NCBI RefSeq assembly: GCF_022513585.1
Contig: NZ_JAKWBF010000002.1
Coordinates: 1-64,000 of the forward strand
Source of the DNA: Gordonia gummivorans
Lineage (GTDB): Bacteria > Actinomycetota > Actinomycetes > Mycobacteriales > Mycobacteriaceae
Length of the DNA: 64,000 nt
Direction of reading: 5' to 3'
This document shows positions 46,154-54,866 of the stretch, one piece after another. The translations under genes and the position numbers were made by a program. The notes beneath the pieces were generated by a model, which saw only the letters and a list, made by a program, of their open reading frames with translations, searched no databases and was not told the DNA's origin. Position 1 is the stretch's first letter. Each line of letters begins with the position of its first letter.

Positions 46154-46690
46154 ATGATGCATTCCATCGAGCTCCTGCTCGACGAGCGCAGCGATGCGAC
46201 CGTGCGAACCCACTGGTCACAGCTCACCGACGCCGGCCTCCCGAGCGCGGGCCGGCATCTCACTCCGACCAATCGCCCGCACGTCACCGTGTTGGTGAGT
46301 TCGCGAATTCGGGCCGAGGCAGATGCAGCGTGCGCCCACCTGTCCATGCGATTCCCGATCCCGATGACCATCGGTGCGCCGATTCTGTTCGGCCGGCCCG
46401 AACGGGTGATCCTCGCACGGCTCGTGGTTCCGACCGCCGAATTGCTCGATCTGCACGCAGAGGTTGTCGACTTGTCCGCCGACCACATCGCCGATGCCCC
46501 GCCGCCGCTCCACACCGCACCGGGAAGCTGGACTCCACACGTCACGATCGCTCGGCGTCTCGACCCCGAGCAACTCACCCGCGCACTCGACGTGGCCGAC
46601 CTCCAAACTCCGATCGATGGCCGGTTCGTGGCTCTCCGACGATGGGACAGCGACGCGCGCACCGAAACTCGGATTGCTGGGGTTCGCTGA
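46154..46690 (+). CDS. 2H phosphoesterase (2'-5' RNA ligase-like)
   Basis: A 178-residue member of the 2H phosphoesterase superfamily, with the two HxT catalytic motifs RPHVTVLV (near 42-49) and TPHVTIARR (near 126-134). Such enzymes hydrolyse cyclic phosphodiesters of RNA or nucleotides; the natural substrate here is unknown. It follows the DUF4189 gene by 51 bp on the same strand. No regulatory site is evident. Confidence 0.88.
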   Translation: MMHSIELLLDERSDATVRTHWSQLTDAGLPSAGRHLTPTNRPHVTVLVSSRIRAEADAACAHLSMRFPIPMTIGAPILFGRPERVILARLVVPTAELLDLHAEVVDLSADHIADAPPPLHTAPGSWTPHVTIARRLDPEQLTRALDVADLQTPIDGRFVALRRWDSDARTETRIAGVR

Positions 46691-47129
46691 CTCCAAGTCC
46701 GGTGATCATGACGCTGACCTGCACCAACGCGTCACGTCCCTCTGCTCCCCGTTACGAAGGTTTGGCGGCCAGCGCTCTGACCTGGGAAAACACGATGGTT
46801 TGGCGCCCGCAAAATGAGGGTTAGCGACGCTGTGAACCGGCCGCGGTTCCTGCCGTGGAAGCGATCCTTACACTCCGGGTACTTGTGGAGAACTTGGGTT
46901 TTGCACCACACAGATTCAACGATTCGGCACAGGGTGTGGCCTGAGGCCACCCACGGCACATAGACAACCAGGTCGGGCACGGCCTGGGCTTCCTCCTGGC
47001 CACATTCCACCTCGAGCTGCGAGGACTCGAGTTGAGTTGGAGAGCGCGAGTGCTGCAGCACTCGCGTTCTCCAACTCGGCACTCAGGCGGTGAGAGTGAT
47101 CTGAGAGGTCGCCGGGCAAGACTTCCGGC
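46691..47129. other. Repeat-rich 439-bp gap with a possible gene remnant
   Basis: It holds a direct repeat ACGA(A/T)GGTTTGGCG at 46754-46767 and 46792-46805 (38 bp apart), the family 2 palindrome at 47034-47077, and on the minus strand an open frame (47082-46732) whose middle reads GQEEAQAVPDLVVYVPWVAS and CKDRFHGRNRGRFTA. That frame has no ribosome site and starts inside the palindrome, so I do not call it a gene; it may be a decayed mobile or foreign fragment. Confidence 0.5.
47034..47077. repeat. Palindromic repeat, family 2 (copy 2)
   Basis: A 44-bp inverted repeat with a single G-T mismatch, centred on the same 20-mer GCGAGTGCTGCAGCACTCGC as the element at 27170-27229. Inner arm sequences GTTGGAGA/TCTCCAAC are specific to this copy. 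It lies 53 bp before the methyltransferase gene. Confidence 0.75.
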
Positions 47130-48227
47130 ATGACACTCACACAGATTCACACCGACCATGCACCGTCCGCCGACGAGTTCGCCGAGCGGCTGTTCACCTC
47201 GACTCTGGCCACGGCCGAGACGATGAGCATCTACCTCGGCGAACGTCTCGGCTGGTATGCCGACCTCGCCGATCACGGACCCTCGACTGCCGACGACGTC
47301 GCCGCACGCACCGGAACCCATCGCCGATACGTCCGCGAATGGCTGGAGATGCAAGCCGCCTTCGGGATACTGGACGCCGACACCACCTCGACAACCCCGA
47401 AGTTCGCCATCGCACCAGGGGTCGCCGAGGTGCTGCTCGACGAACACAGTCTTGCCTACCTCGGCGCCCTCCCACGGATGTTCGCGGCCGCCTTCACGCA
47501 CCTTCCCGAACTGATGTCGGCCTACCGACGCGGCGGCGGCGTCAGCTGGGAAGCCCTGGGCGCCGATGCCCGCGAATGTCAAGCGGCCCTGAACCGGCCG
47601 TGGTTTGCTCAACGCCTCGGACCCGCGATCGCCGGCGTCGACCACATCCACCGGACCCTGTCGAGGCCGGGAGCGCGCATTCTCGACGTGGGATTCGGCG
47701 GCGGATGGTCGACCATCGCTCTGGCACAGGCCTACCCCGAGGCACTCTTCACCGGACTCGACGTCGATGCGGAGTCGGTGGCGATGGCTCGGCGCAACGC
47801 AGCAGACCATGGGGTGGCCGATCGTGTCGACTTCCGTCTCGCCGACGGCAACACCGCCGGCGAAGCAGGCACTTTCGACATTGCCTTCGCCTTCGAGTGC
47901 ATTCACGACATGCCACGCCCGGTAGAGGTTCTCCGATCGGTGCGTGCCGCGCTCGTGCCGGGCGGTTCGATGGTGGTCATGGACGAGGCGGTGTCCGGGG
48001 AGTTCGCCGGGTCCGCCGACGAGGTCGACCGGCTCATGTACGGATTCTCGATCTTCGTCTGTCTGCCCGACGGAATGTGTTCGGAACCGTCGTCCGCCAC
48101 CGGTACGGTGATGCGACCGAGCGTCTTGGACGGCTACGCGAAGGACGCCGGATTCGCCGGCGCCGCGACGCTACCCATCGACGACTTCAGCTTCTTCCGT
48201 TTCTACGAGCTCACCACCCGGACCTGA
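47130..48227 (+). CDS. SAM-dependent class I methyltransferase with N-terminal winged helix
   Basis: A 365-residue protein. Residues about 15-100 form a winged-helix/dimerisation region (TMSIYLGERLGWYADLADHGPSTADDVAART, TPKFAIAPG) as in O-methyltransferase-like enzymes; the Rossmann core starts at ARILDVGFGGGWSTIALAQA (motif I, near 182-200), with FTGLDVDAESVAMARRNA, DIAFAFECIHDMPRPVEVLRSVRAALVPGG following. The substrate is unknown. It lies tail to tail with the AfsR-type regulator gene and overlaps it by 57 bp. Confidence 0.85.
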   Translation: MTLTQIHTDHAPSADEFAERLFTSTLATAETMSIYLGERLGWYADLADHGPSTADDVAARTGTHRRYVREWLEMQAAFGILDADTTSTTPKFAIAPGVAEVLLDEHSLAYLGALPRMFAAAFTHLPELMSAYRRGGGVSWEALGADARECQAALNRPWFAQRLGPAIAGVDHIHRTLSRPGARILDVGFGGGWSTIALAQAYPEALFTGLDVDAESVAMARRNAADHGVADRVDFRLADGNTAGEAGTFDIAFAFECIHDMPRPVEVLRSVRAALVPGGSMVVMDEAVSGEFAGSADEVDRLMYGFSIFVCLPDGMCSEPSSATGTVMRPSVLDGYAKDAGFAGAATLPIDDFSFFRFYELTTRT

Positions 48228-51143
48228 CCGCGACAGTATGTCCAGGGCGGCGGCACTCGACGCGACCACCGCAGCCGGGTGCAGGGCGGCACCCAGTTCC
48301 ATCAGGACCGCCACAGTGTCGTCGCCGAGAGTCTCGGTCAGTTCATGCTCAATCCCGGCCAGGCGCTCCTCGTCCTCGCCGTACACCCCGGCACCGCTGA
48401 GTTCACCGGAGTGCCGGATGGCTCCGAGCAACCGCGCCGCAGCCGCCTTATCGCCCTGGTGTGCAAGCAGTTCGACGACGGTTCGCATTGCCACCCACTG
48501 GTGAGTCCAGTTGCCCGATCTGCGCCAGTGCTCGACCACGTCGCGGAACATGCCGGCCGCGATCGACGGGTCACCGGCCCGCAACTCCACCGACGCCCGC
48601 GACACCATGGCCACCCCTTGCAGATAGCGGTCGCAGGTTCGGGCCGAACCCTCGATCGCGTTGTCGAACAACCCAATCGACCGATGCGGGTCGCACTCGC
48701 GCAACACCTCGCCGGCGATGTAGTTGCACCACGACGCAACGACGTCGTCGCCCGCGTCCGCCGCAGCGCCGGCGACCGCAATCACGTGCGCCGAACCCGC
48801 CTCTGGTTCGTCGGCGTCATCGCGATACGAGTCGACCAGAACCGAACAGGCACGAGCCATGTACGTTACCGACGGCATACCCGCATCGGCGGCGGCGACG
48901 CGATAGCGGTGAGTGTGCTCCTGCGCGAGATCGAGATCCCCTTGGAACATGGCCACATCGAGCAGGATCATGTGCAGATACACGAGGACCGGTCCGTGCG
49001 GATCGCAGTCGAGCCCGTCCCGCGCCCGTTGCCCCGCAGCGAACAGGTCGCCGTCGAAACGGGCACCGCTTGCCGCAACCGCGAGGACGACCGCTCGTTC
49101 ACGACGATGCTCATCTCCGCTCTTGCGCAGCAAGTCTCGCGCCCATCCGGTCACCTCGGTACTCATCGACAGTTCGAGATAGGGCAGCAACCCGAGGAGG
49201 ATGCGGATCGCGAGCCGTCGGTCGTGGGTGACCGCCCAATCCATGGCACGGCGAACGTCGTCCAGCATGGCCGCGGCCATCTGTGCCGCCGCGGCGTGAC
49301 CCGGTCCCCACAGATCGCGTTCTCGCCCGGCAAGCCGATCGGCGACGTAGCCCGCATGCGCACGGCGGAGGGTCTCGTCACGACCCTGGGTGCACTGTTG
49401 CACGCCGAAGCTGCGCAGCGTCTCGAGCAGGCGATATCTGCCGCCGCGCAGGGCCACCATCGACGCCTCCACGAGTTCGGACATCCGCAGTTCGACGTCG
49501 TCGCGGGTAGCGGGTCCCTCGACCTCGGCAACGACAATCTCCACCGCAGCAAGATCGAAGTCGCCGGCGAACACCCACAGCATGTCGAAGAGTTCCCGTT
49601 CGCGTTCGCCCAGCAACGAATACGACCAGTCGACGAGGGCGTGCAGGCTTCGATGCCGCGGGTGCGTTGCACGAACCCCGCCGCGGAGCACCCGGAATCG
49701 CCACTCGAGGCGCCCCGCCAGTACTTCCGGCCCGAGAGCCCGCATCTTGGTGGCAGCCAGTTCGAGACTCAGTGGGATACCGTCGAGCCGTCGGCAGATC
49801 TCCGCAACAGCAGCCTCGTTCGCCTCGGTCAGGCGGAAGTCCGGGTCGCGGGACGACGCACGCGCACAAAGGAGTTGGACCGACGGCGACGACCCGACAT
49901 CATCGAGTTGGCTGGGCGCAGCGAGCGGCTCGAGATGCCAGATTCGTTCTCCGTCCACCCCCAGCGGCATGCGCGAGGTCGCGAGCACCGTGATACCCGG
50001 ACACCGCGACCGCAACGTCGACGCGACCACCGCCGCCGCATCGATGACGTGTTCGCAGTTATCCAGCACCACAACGCCTTCCGCGGTTGAGAGTGCGTCG
50101 GCCAGCCCATCGACCGGATTCAGGTCCCCGCGCAGCCGCACGCCCGTGGCCGCTGCCACCAATGGCGCCACGGCAGGGCCGTCGGTCACCGACGCCAGTT
50201 CTGACCACCACCATGACGTCGGACCGAAGTGCGTCGCGAGTTCCCGGGCCAACGCCGTCTTGCCCACCCCACCCACCCCGACGACGGTGACGACCCGATC
50301 GGCCGCCAACGCGTCCGTCACCGCGGCGAGATCGTGCCGGCGGCCGAAGAGTTCGGCGTGCTCACGTCGGGGGGCGGCCGCGGTGGCTTCGGGACCGGCC
50401 AGGATCGTTGCGTGCAACCGCCCAAGCGCGGCATCGGGTTCGGTGCCAAGGTCTTCTGCCAGCCTGTCCCGCAGGCTGCGGTAGACGGCGAGCGCGTCGG
50501 TCGGCCGATGCGCGCTCGAGAGCGCCTGCATCAGACGCAGGTGCAGACTCTCACGGTAGGGATGCTCCACCGTCGTCGACGAAAGTCGCTGTACTGCATC
50601 GGGTGCGCGACCCAGCGACAAGAGCGCGTCCGCACCGATCTCCACGCCACGAAGACGCAGTTCGACCAGATCACCGACCGCCTCGCGCACCCAGTGGGCG
50701 TCGGTGAACTCACCGAATGGGTCTCCGCGCCACAGAGCTTCGGCGTCGTCGACCAGGTCGAGGGCCGCCTGCGGATCCGGTCCGAGGAGCGTGGCCGCCG
50801 ACCGGATCGCGTCCGCGTAGACCGCGACGTCGAGGTCGGTCGGCTTGGCGGTCAATCCGTATCCCGGAGCCATCGTGCGGACCGTCACCGATTCCAGCCC
50901 CGCGCGCCGCAATTCGGAGCGCAGACGAAATGCCAGGTTGTGCAGCGAGGCTTCGGGTCGGGTCGGTTGCTCGTCGCCCCAGAGGATGTCGGCCAGCTGG
51001 TCGACGCTCACGATCTCACCGGCGTGGACCGCGAGCGCAGCGAGCAGGCAGCGCAGACGTGGACTGCCGAATTGCGCGGTGGTTCGCACCGACGTAACTG
51101 TCGGTGCAACGTCGATCGGACCCAGCAGAAGCACGCTGACCAC
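48171..51143 (-). CDS. AfsR/SARP-type transcriptional regulator with NTPase and TPR regions
   Basis: About 990 residues: an OmpR-type DNA-binding domain (about 15-85, SPRLRCLLAALAVHAGEIVS), the bacterial transcriptional activation (BTAD) domain (about 95-240), an NB-ARC/STAND ATPase with Walker A VVGVGGVGKTALARELA and Walker B GVVVLDNCEHV, and a C-terminal helical, TPR-like half (600-990). Such regulators switch on secondary metabolism or neighbouring genes after nucleotide binding. A TAGAAT box lies 5 nt before GTG 51143, suggesting a leaderless start; ATG 51158 is the alternative. It is flanked by two methyltransferase genes, one divergent. Confidence 0.9.
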   Translation of the reverse strand: MVSVLLLGPIDVAPTVTSVRTTAQFGSPRLRCLLAALAVHAGEIVSVDQLADILWGDEQPTRPEASLHNLAFRLRSELRRAGLESVTVRTMAPGYGLTAKPTDLDVAVYADAIRSAATLLGPDPQAALDLVDDAEALWRGDPFGEFTDAHWVREAVGDLVELRLRGVEIGADALLSLGRAPDAVQRLSSTTVEHPYRESLHLRLMQALSSAHRPTDALAVYRSLRDRLAEDLGTEPDAALGRLHATILAGPEATAAAPRREHAELFGRRHDLAAVTDALAADRVVTVVGVGGVGKTALARELATHFGPTSWWWSELASVTDGPAVAPLVAAATGVRLRGDLNPVDGLADALSTAEGVVVLDNCEHVIDAAAVVASTLRSRCPGITVLATSRMPLGVDGERIWHLEPLAAPSQLDDVGSSPSVQLLCARASSRDPDFRLTEANEAAVAEICRRLDGIPLSLELAATKMRALGPEVLAGRLEWRFRVLRGGVRATHPRHRSLHALVDWSYSLLGERERELFDMLWVFAGDFDLAAVEIVVAEVEGPATRDDVELRMSELVEASMVALRGGRYRLLETLRSFGVQQCTQGRDETLRRAHAGYVADRLAGRERDLWGPGHAAAAQMAAAMLDDVRRAMDWAVTHDRRLAIRILLGLLPYLELSMSTEVTGWARDLLRKSGDEHRRERAVVLAVAASGARFDGDLFAAGQRARDGLDCDPHGPVLVYLHMILLDVAMFQGDLDLAQEHTHRYRVAAADAGMPSVTYMARACSVLVDSYRDDADEPEAGSAHVIAVAGAAADAGDDVVASWCNYIAGEVLRECDPHRSIGLFDNAIEGSARTCDRYLQGVAMVSRASVELRAGDPSIAAGMFRDVVEHWRRSGNWTHQWVAMRTVVELLAHQGDKAAAARLLGAIRHSGELSGAGVYGEDEERLAGIEHELTETLGDDTVAVLMELGAALHPAAVVASSAAALDILSRSGPGGELVETEEAEVVDG

Positions 51144-51177
51144 GCGAAATTCTATCATCGGAGGCGTGCACGACGAC

Positions 51178-52002
51178 ATGCCGCAGGTTCCGCGTCCGCC
51201 CCAGCTACTTCCCGATGCCACCTCGGAGGTCACCGAACGAGCAAACCGGTCGTGGTGGGACTCCGACGCCGAGAACTACCACCGCGAACACGGAGAATTC
51301 CTCGGCGTCGGTCGCGACGGCGGCGATTTCGTCTGGTGTCCCGAGCGGGTTCGGGAAGCCGACGTCCACCTTCTCGGTGAGGTAGCCGGTCGCGACATCC
51401 TGGAGGTCGGCTGCGGCTCGGCTCCGTGTGCCCGCTGGCTCGCCGCACAGGGCGCCCGCGTGGTGGGCATGGATCTGTCGCGGCGCATGCTCGGCATCGG
51501 TGTCGCCGCCATGGCCCGCGACGAGCAGCGGGTGCCACTTGTGCAAGCGACCGCCGAGGCACTCCCGTTCGCCGACGATTCCTTCGACGCCGCATGCTCG
51601 GCCTTCGGCGCTGTGCCGTTCGTGGCCGATTCGGCCGGCGTCATGGCCGAGGTGGCCCGAGTGCTCCGCCCCGGCGGGCGATGGGTGTTCGCCGTGAATC
51701 ATCCGATGCGCTGGATGTTTCCCGACGACCCGGGTCCCGACGGACTGACCGTGACCATCCCGTACTTCAACCGCACTCCCTACACCGAGATCGACGACGC
51801 CGGGCAGGTGACCTACGCCGAACACCACCGCACCATCGGCGATCGGGTCCGCGAGATCCGCTCCGCCGGACTGATTCTGGACGACATCATCGAACCGGAA
51901 TGGCCCGACGACTTCGATCGCGTGTGGGGCCAGTGGAGTCCGTTGCGCGGCAGCTACTTTCCGGGGACGGCGATCTTCTCCTGCACGAAGCCGGTCCGCT
52001 GA
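51178..52002 (+). CDS. SAM-dependent methyltransferase (methyltransf_11 type)
   Basis: A 274-residue class I methyltransferase: motif I DILEVGCGSAPCARWLAAQGA (near 72-92), GMDLSRRMLGIG, ATAEALPFADDSFDAACSAF and EVARVLRPGGRWVFAVNHP. The N-terminal RSWWDSDAENYHREHGEFLG is typical of actinobacterial members near cofactor or biosynthesis loci. The start is ATG 51178 with GGAGG 10 nt upstream; GTG 51166 directly abuts that site. It is divergent from the AfsR-type regulator, probably sharing a short promoter region of about 35 bp. Confidence 0.88.
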   Translation: MPQVPRPPQLLPDATSEVTERANRSWWDSDAENYHREHGEFLGVGRDGGDFVWCPERVREADVHLLGEVAGRDILEVGCGSAPCARWLAAQGARVVGMDLSRRMLGIGVAAMARDEQRVPLVQATAEALPFADDSFDAACSAFGAVPFVADSAGVMAEVARVLRPGGRWVFAVNHPMRWMFPDDPGPDGLTVTIPYFNRTPYTEIDDAGQVTYAEHHRTIGDRVREIRSAGLILDDIIEPEWPDDFDRVWGQWSPLRGSYFPGTAIFSCTKPVR

Positions 52003-52008
52003 GGACCA

Positions 52009-52791
52009 TCAGAGCAGCTTCGACAGGAAGATCTTCGTCCGTTCCTGCTGCGGGTTGGCCAGAACCTCGCGCGGATCGCCTCTTTCGACGACCACCCCGC
52101 CGTCCATGAAGACCAGTTGATCGGCCACTTCACGGGCGAAGCCCATCTCGTGGGTGACCACCACCATCGTCATCCCCGACGCTGCGAGCTCACGCATCAC
52201 GCCGAGGACCTCGCCGACCAGTTCGGGATCGAGCGCCGATGTCGGTTCGTCGAACAACATCAGTTTCGGATCCATGGCGAGGGCCCGCGCGATGGCCACG
52301 CGTTGCTGTTGGCCGCCGGACAGTTGCGCCGGATAGGTGTCGGCCTTGTCCGCGAGCCCCACCCGATCGAGGAGTTCCCGGGCCCGGGCGAGCGCCTCGG
52401 TCTTCGACTGCTTCTTCACCTGCGTGGGCGCCTCGATCACGTTCTCCAGCGCAGTGCGGTGCGGGAACAGATTGAAGTGCTGGAACACCATCCCGATATC
52501 CCGGCGCTGCTTGGCCGCATCCTTCGGGCTCATCTCGTAGAGCTTGTCGCCGCGCTCCCGGTAGCCGATGAGGTCACCGTCCACGTATAGCCGACCGGCG
52601 TTGACCACCTCGAGGTGATTGACGCAGCGCAAGAAGGTGGACTTGCCCGACCCGGAGGGACCGATCAGGCAGAGCACCTCACCCCGGCCGACCTCCAGCG
52701 TGATGCCCTTGAGGACCTGCAAGGTCCCGAAGCTCTTGCACACGCGGTCGGCCAGCACCATGGGCTGCGGCTTCGTGTCACCGGCGCTCAT
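52009..52791 (-). CDS. Polar amino-acid ABC transporter ATPase
   Basis: A 260-residue ABC ATPase of the GlnQ/HisP group that powers the adjacent permease at the membrane. Walker [20 protein letters not shown] (near 42-60), Q-loop [17 protein letters not shown], signature [17 protein letters not shown] and Walker [20 protein letters not shown] are complete. ATG 52791 follows GAGGAGAGCG and overlaps the permease stop by 14 bp; ATG 52803 is an alternative without a ribosome site. It is the last gene of a three-gene minus-strand operon. Confidence 0.95.
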   Translation of the reverse strand: MSAGDTKPQPMVLADRVCKSFGTLQVLKGITLEVGRGEVLCLIGPSGSGKSTFLRCVNHLEVVNAGRLYVDGDLIGYRERGDKLYEMSPKDAAKQRRDIGMVFQHFNLFPHRTALENVIEAPTQVKKQSKTEALARARELLDRVGLADKADTYPAQLSGGQQQRVAIARALAMDPKLMLFDEPTSALDPELVGEVLGVMRELAASGMTMVVVTHEMGFAREVADQLVFMDGGVVVERGDPREVLANPQQERTKIFLSKLL

Positions 52792-53743
52792 CGCTCTCCT
52801 CATCCACGACGACCTCGTTGCGCACTGCGGCCATCGCCTTCAACTGCCGGGCGGTGAGCTGCCGCGAGGCACCTCGGGCGTAGTAACGCTCGAGGTAGAA
52901 CTGGCCGACCATCAACACGCTGGTGATCGCGAGGTACCAGGTCGACGCGACGAGCAACAGCGGGATCGGCTGGAAATTGACACCCGAGATGTCATGGGCC
53001 ACACCGTAGAGCTCGAGACTGAACGGCACCGCCGTCACGAGGCTCGTGGTCTTCAGCATGCTGATGACCTCGTTGCCGGTCGGCGGGATGATGACGCGCA
53101 TCGCCTGCGGCAGCACTGTGCGACGCATCGTCTGCGTCCACGACATCCCCAGTGCCACCGATGCCTCGGTCTGACCCTCACCGACCGAGGAGATGCCGGC
53201 GCGGACGATTTCGGCCATGTACGCCGATTCGTTGAGCGCCAGGCCGATCATCGCGAAGGTGAATGCCGCATTGAGCGACTGGATGTCGAAGTGAACGAAT
53301 TGATAGGTGAACGGGATTCCGAGATCGATCTGCTTGTACAGCGACGGGAACAGTCCCCAGAAGACCAACTGCACGTACACGGGTGTGCCACGGAAGATCC
53401 AGAGGTACACCCACGACACCGACCGCAACACGACATTGGGTGACAGTCGCATGATCGCCAACAGCACACCGAGAACGATGGCGATCACCATCGACAGCAC
53501 CGTCAGCGCGATGGTGTACCCGACACCCTCGAGGATGCGGGTGTCGAAGAGATACTTCGCGTAGGTACTCCACCCGTAAGCGTCGTTGGTGGCTGCGCCC
53601 CAGATGAACAGGAAGACCAGGATCGCGACGATCGCTGCCGCTACCCATTGACCAGGATGTCGCAGTGGTACGGCCTTGATCGGTGTGGGTTCTGACTCCG
53701 CGTCAGAACCCACACCGGTCGGGCCGGTGGTCGGTGAACTCAC
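52778..53743 (-). CDS. Polar amino-acid ABC transporter permease
   Basis: A 321-residue HisM/GlnP-type integral membrane permease with a cytoplasmic N-terminus and about five or six transmembrane helices (first near 45-60). The EAA loop contacting the ATPase is present as [31 protein letters not shown] 53743 is used because it follows the binding-protein stop by 5 bp; the upstream frame overlaps that gene. The first 30 codons contain a perfect 16-bp inverted repeat (see separate entry). Confidence 0.94.
   Translation of the reverse strand: MSSPTTGPTGVGSDAESEPTPIKAVPLRHPGQWVAAAIVAILVFLFIWGAATNDAYGWSTYAKYLFDTRILEGVGYTIALTVLSMVIAIVLGVLLAIMRLSPNVVLRSVSWVYLWIFRGTPVYVQLVFWGLFPSLYKQIDLGIPFTYQFVHFDIQSLNAAFTFAMIGLALNESAYMAEIVRAGISSVGEGQTEASVALGMSWTQTMRRTVLPQAMRVIIPPTGNEVISMLKTTSLVTAVPFSLELYGVAHDISGVNFQPIPLLLVASTWYLAITSVLMVGQFYLERYYARGASRQLTARQLKAMAAVRNEVVVDEESDERR
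53681..53717. promoter_or_regulatory. Strong intragenic hairpin at the start of the permease gene
   Basis: GGTGTGGGTTCTGAC (53682-53696) and GTCAGAACCCACACC (53702-53716) pair perfectly around a 5-nt loop, with one more outer pair. It lies inside the permease coding sequence, about 9 codons after its start and about 30 nt after the binding-protein gene. It could protect the binding-protein mRNA end or reduce permease expression. Confidence 0.7.
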
Positions 53744-53747
53744 CCGA

Positions 53748-54683
53748 TCAGCTGGTCGCGCCGTTGATGACCGCGGTGGGGATGGCACCTGCCTGGACGC
53801 CCCAGTTCTCGGTGATCGCCTTGTACTGGCCGTTGTCGATCAGGAACTGCACTGCCTTCTGGATGGCCTGCGCAAGTTGCGAGCCCTTGGCGATCGGGTA
53901 TCCGTACGGCGCCGAGTCGAACACTTCGCCGGCCGCCTCGATCTTGCCGCCGGCCTGCTTGATCGCGTAGGCGGTGACCGGCGAATCCGCCGACATCGCG
54001 TCCACCCGACCGAGCACGAGCGCGTTGGTCGCCTCGGACTGATCGGTGAACTTCACCTTCTCGATGGCCGGCTTACCGGCATCGGTGCACGCCTTGCTCT
54101 TCGCGGGGATCTCGTCGGTGTCCTGCACGGTCGTGGCCTGCACGGCAACCTTCTTGCCGCAGGCGTTGTTCGGATCGATGTTCCCACCGGCCTGCTGCGC
54201 CCACTGCGTGCCCGCATTGAAGTAGGTGACGAAGTCGACCTGCTGCTGCCGCTCCAGGTTGTCGGTGAACGACGACATGCCGATGTTGAACGTCCCTGCC
54301 TGGATCGCGGGAATGATCTTGTCGAAGTCGGCTTCCTTGTAGACCGGTGTCACGCCGAGCACCTTGCCGATGGCGTTCATGAGATCGACGTCGAAGCCGA
54401 TGATCTCGCCGCTGCTGTTCTTGAACTCGTTGGGTGCGTAGGGAACGTTCACGCCGACGATCAATTGCCCGGACTGCGCGATCTCCGGCGGCAACAGTGC
54501 CGCGATATCGGCCTGCTTCTCGACATCCACGGAAATCGGTTGGATTGCGGAACTGCCACCATTGCCCTCTGTGGACTCGTCATTGGAGCAGCCCGCCACC
54601 ACAAGGGCGATCACGGCCAAGAGCAGCGTGAGAATTGCCGGCAGCCTCATCGCTGCCGGACGGATCGATCGCAGGTCGCGCAT
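53748..54683 (-). CDS. Polar amino-acid ABC transporter substrate-binding lipoprotein
   Basis: A 311-residue precursor of the family 3 extracellular solute-binding proteins. The signal peptide ends in a lipobox LVVAGCSND (Cys near 34), so the mature protein is a lipoprotein. GQLIVGVNVPYAPNEF, GFDVDLMNAIGKVLGV and the C-terminal YGYPIAKGSQLAQAIQKAV are conserved. ATG 54683 has AAGGGG 8 nt upstream; the longer frame lacks the signal sequence at its start. First gene of the transporter operon, with GlnR-like sites upstream. The ligand is uncertain (glutamate/glutamine or another polar amino acid). Confidence 0.94.
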   Translation of the reverse strand: MRDLRSIRPAAMRLPAILTLLLAVIALVVAGCSNDESTEGNGGSSAIQPISVDVEKQADIAALLPPEIAQSGQLIVGVNVPYAPNEFKNSSGEIIGFDVDLMNAIGKVLGVTPVYKEADFDKIIPAIQAGTFNIGMSSFTDNLERQQQVDFVTYFNAGTQWAQQAGGNIDPNNACGKKVAVQATTVQDTDEIPAKSKACTDAGKPAIEKVKFTDQSEATNALVLGRVDAMSADSPVTAYAIKQAGGKIEAAGEVFDSAPYGYPIAKGSQLAQAIQKAVQFLIDNGQYKAITENWGVQAGAIPTAVINGATS

Positions 54684-54718
54684 CACAAAACCCCTTCGTG
54701 CCCCGATACTCAGAGCAG

Positions 54719-54803
54719 GTAACCAACCGAAACTGTCGTGTCCCCCGGCGTCTGAACTTACTGCCTGCGGTCGCACTTCACCGGTCGGTTACGAAAGATT
54801 AAC
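54719..54803. promoter_or_regulatory. Two GlnR-like boxes upstream of the amino-acid transporter
   Basis: GTTAC-GAAAGA-TTAAC (54788-54803) has the AC-N9-AC spacing of mycobacterial GlnR sites. GTAAC-CAACC-GAAAC (54719-54733) has both half-sites of the actinobacterial consensus but a spacer of 5 instead of 6. They lie in the 183-bp gap before the operon, where nitrogen control would fit a polar amino-acid transporter. Confidence 0.45.
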
Positions 54804-54866
54804 CGGCGGAGCCGATCCCGACAGCCAGATGAGCGATCGCTCGCTCGCCGTCGTGGGCTCGTTCGA

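Noticed and set aside
46821..47906. A 361-codon minus-strand frame
   Set aside because: Most of it is antisense to the methyltransferase gene, and it crosses the palindrome; no domain is seen.
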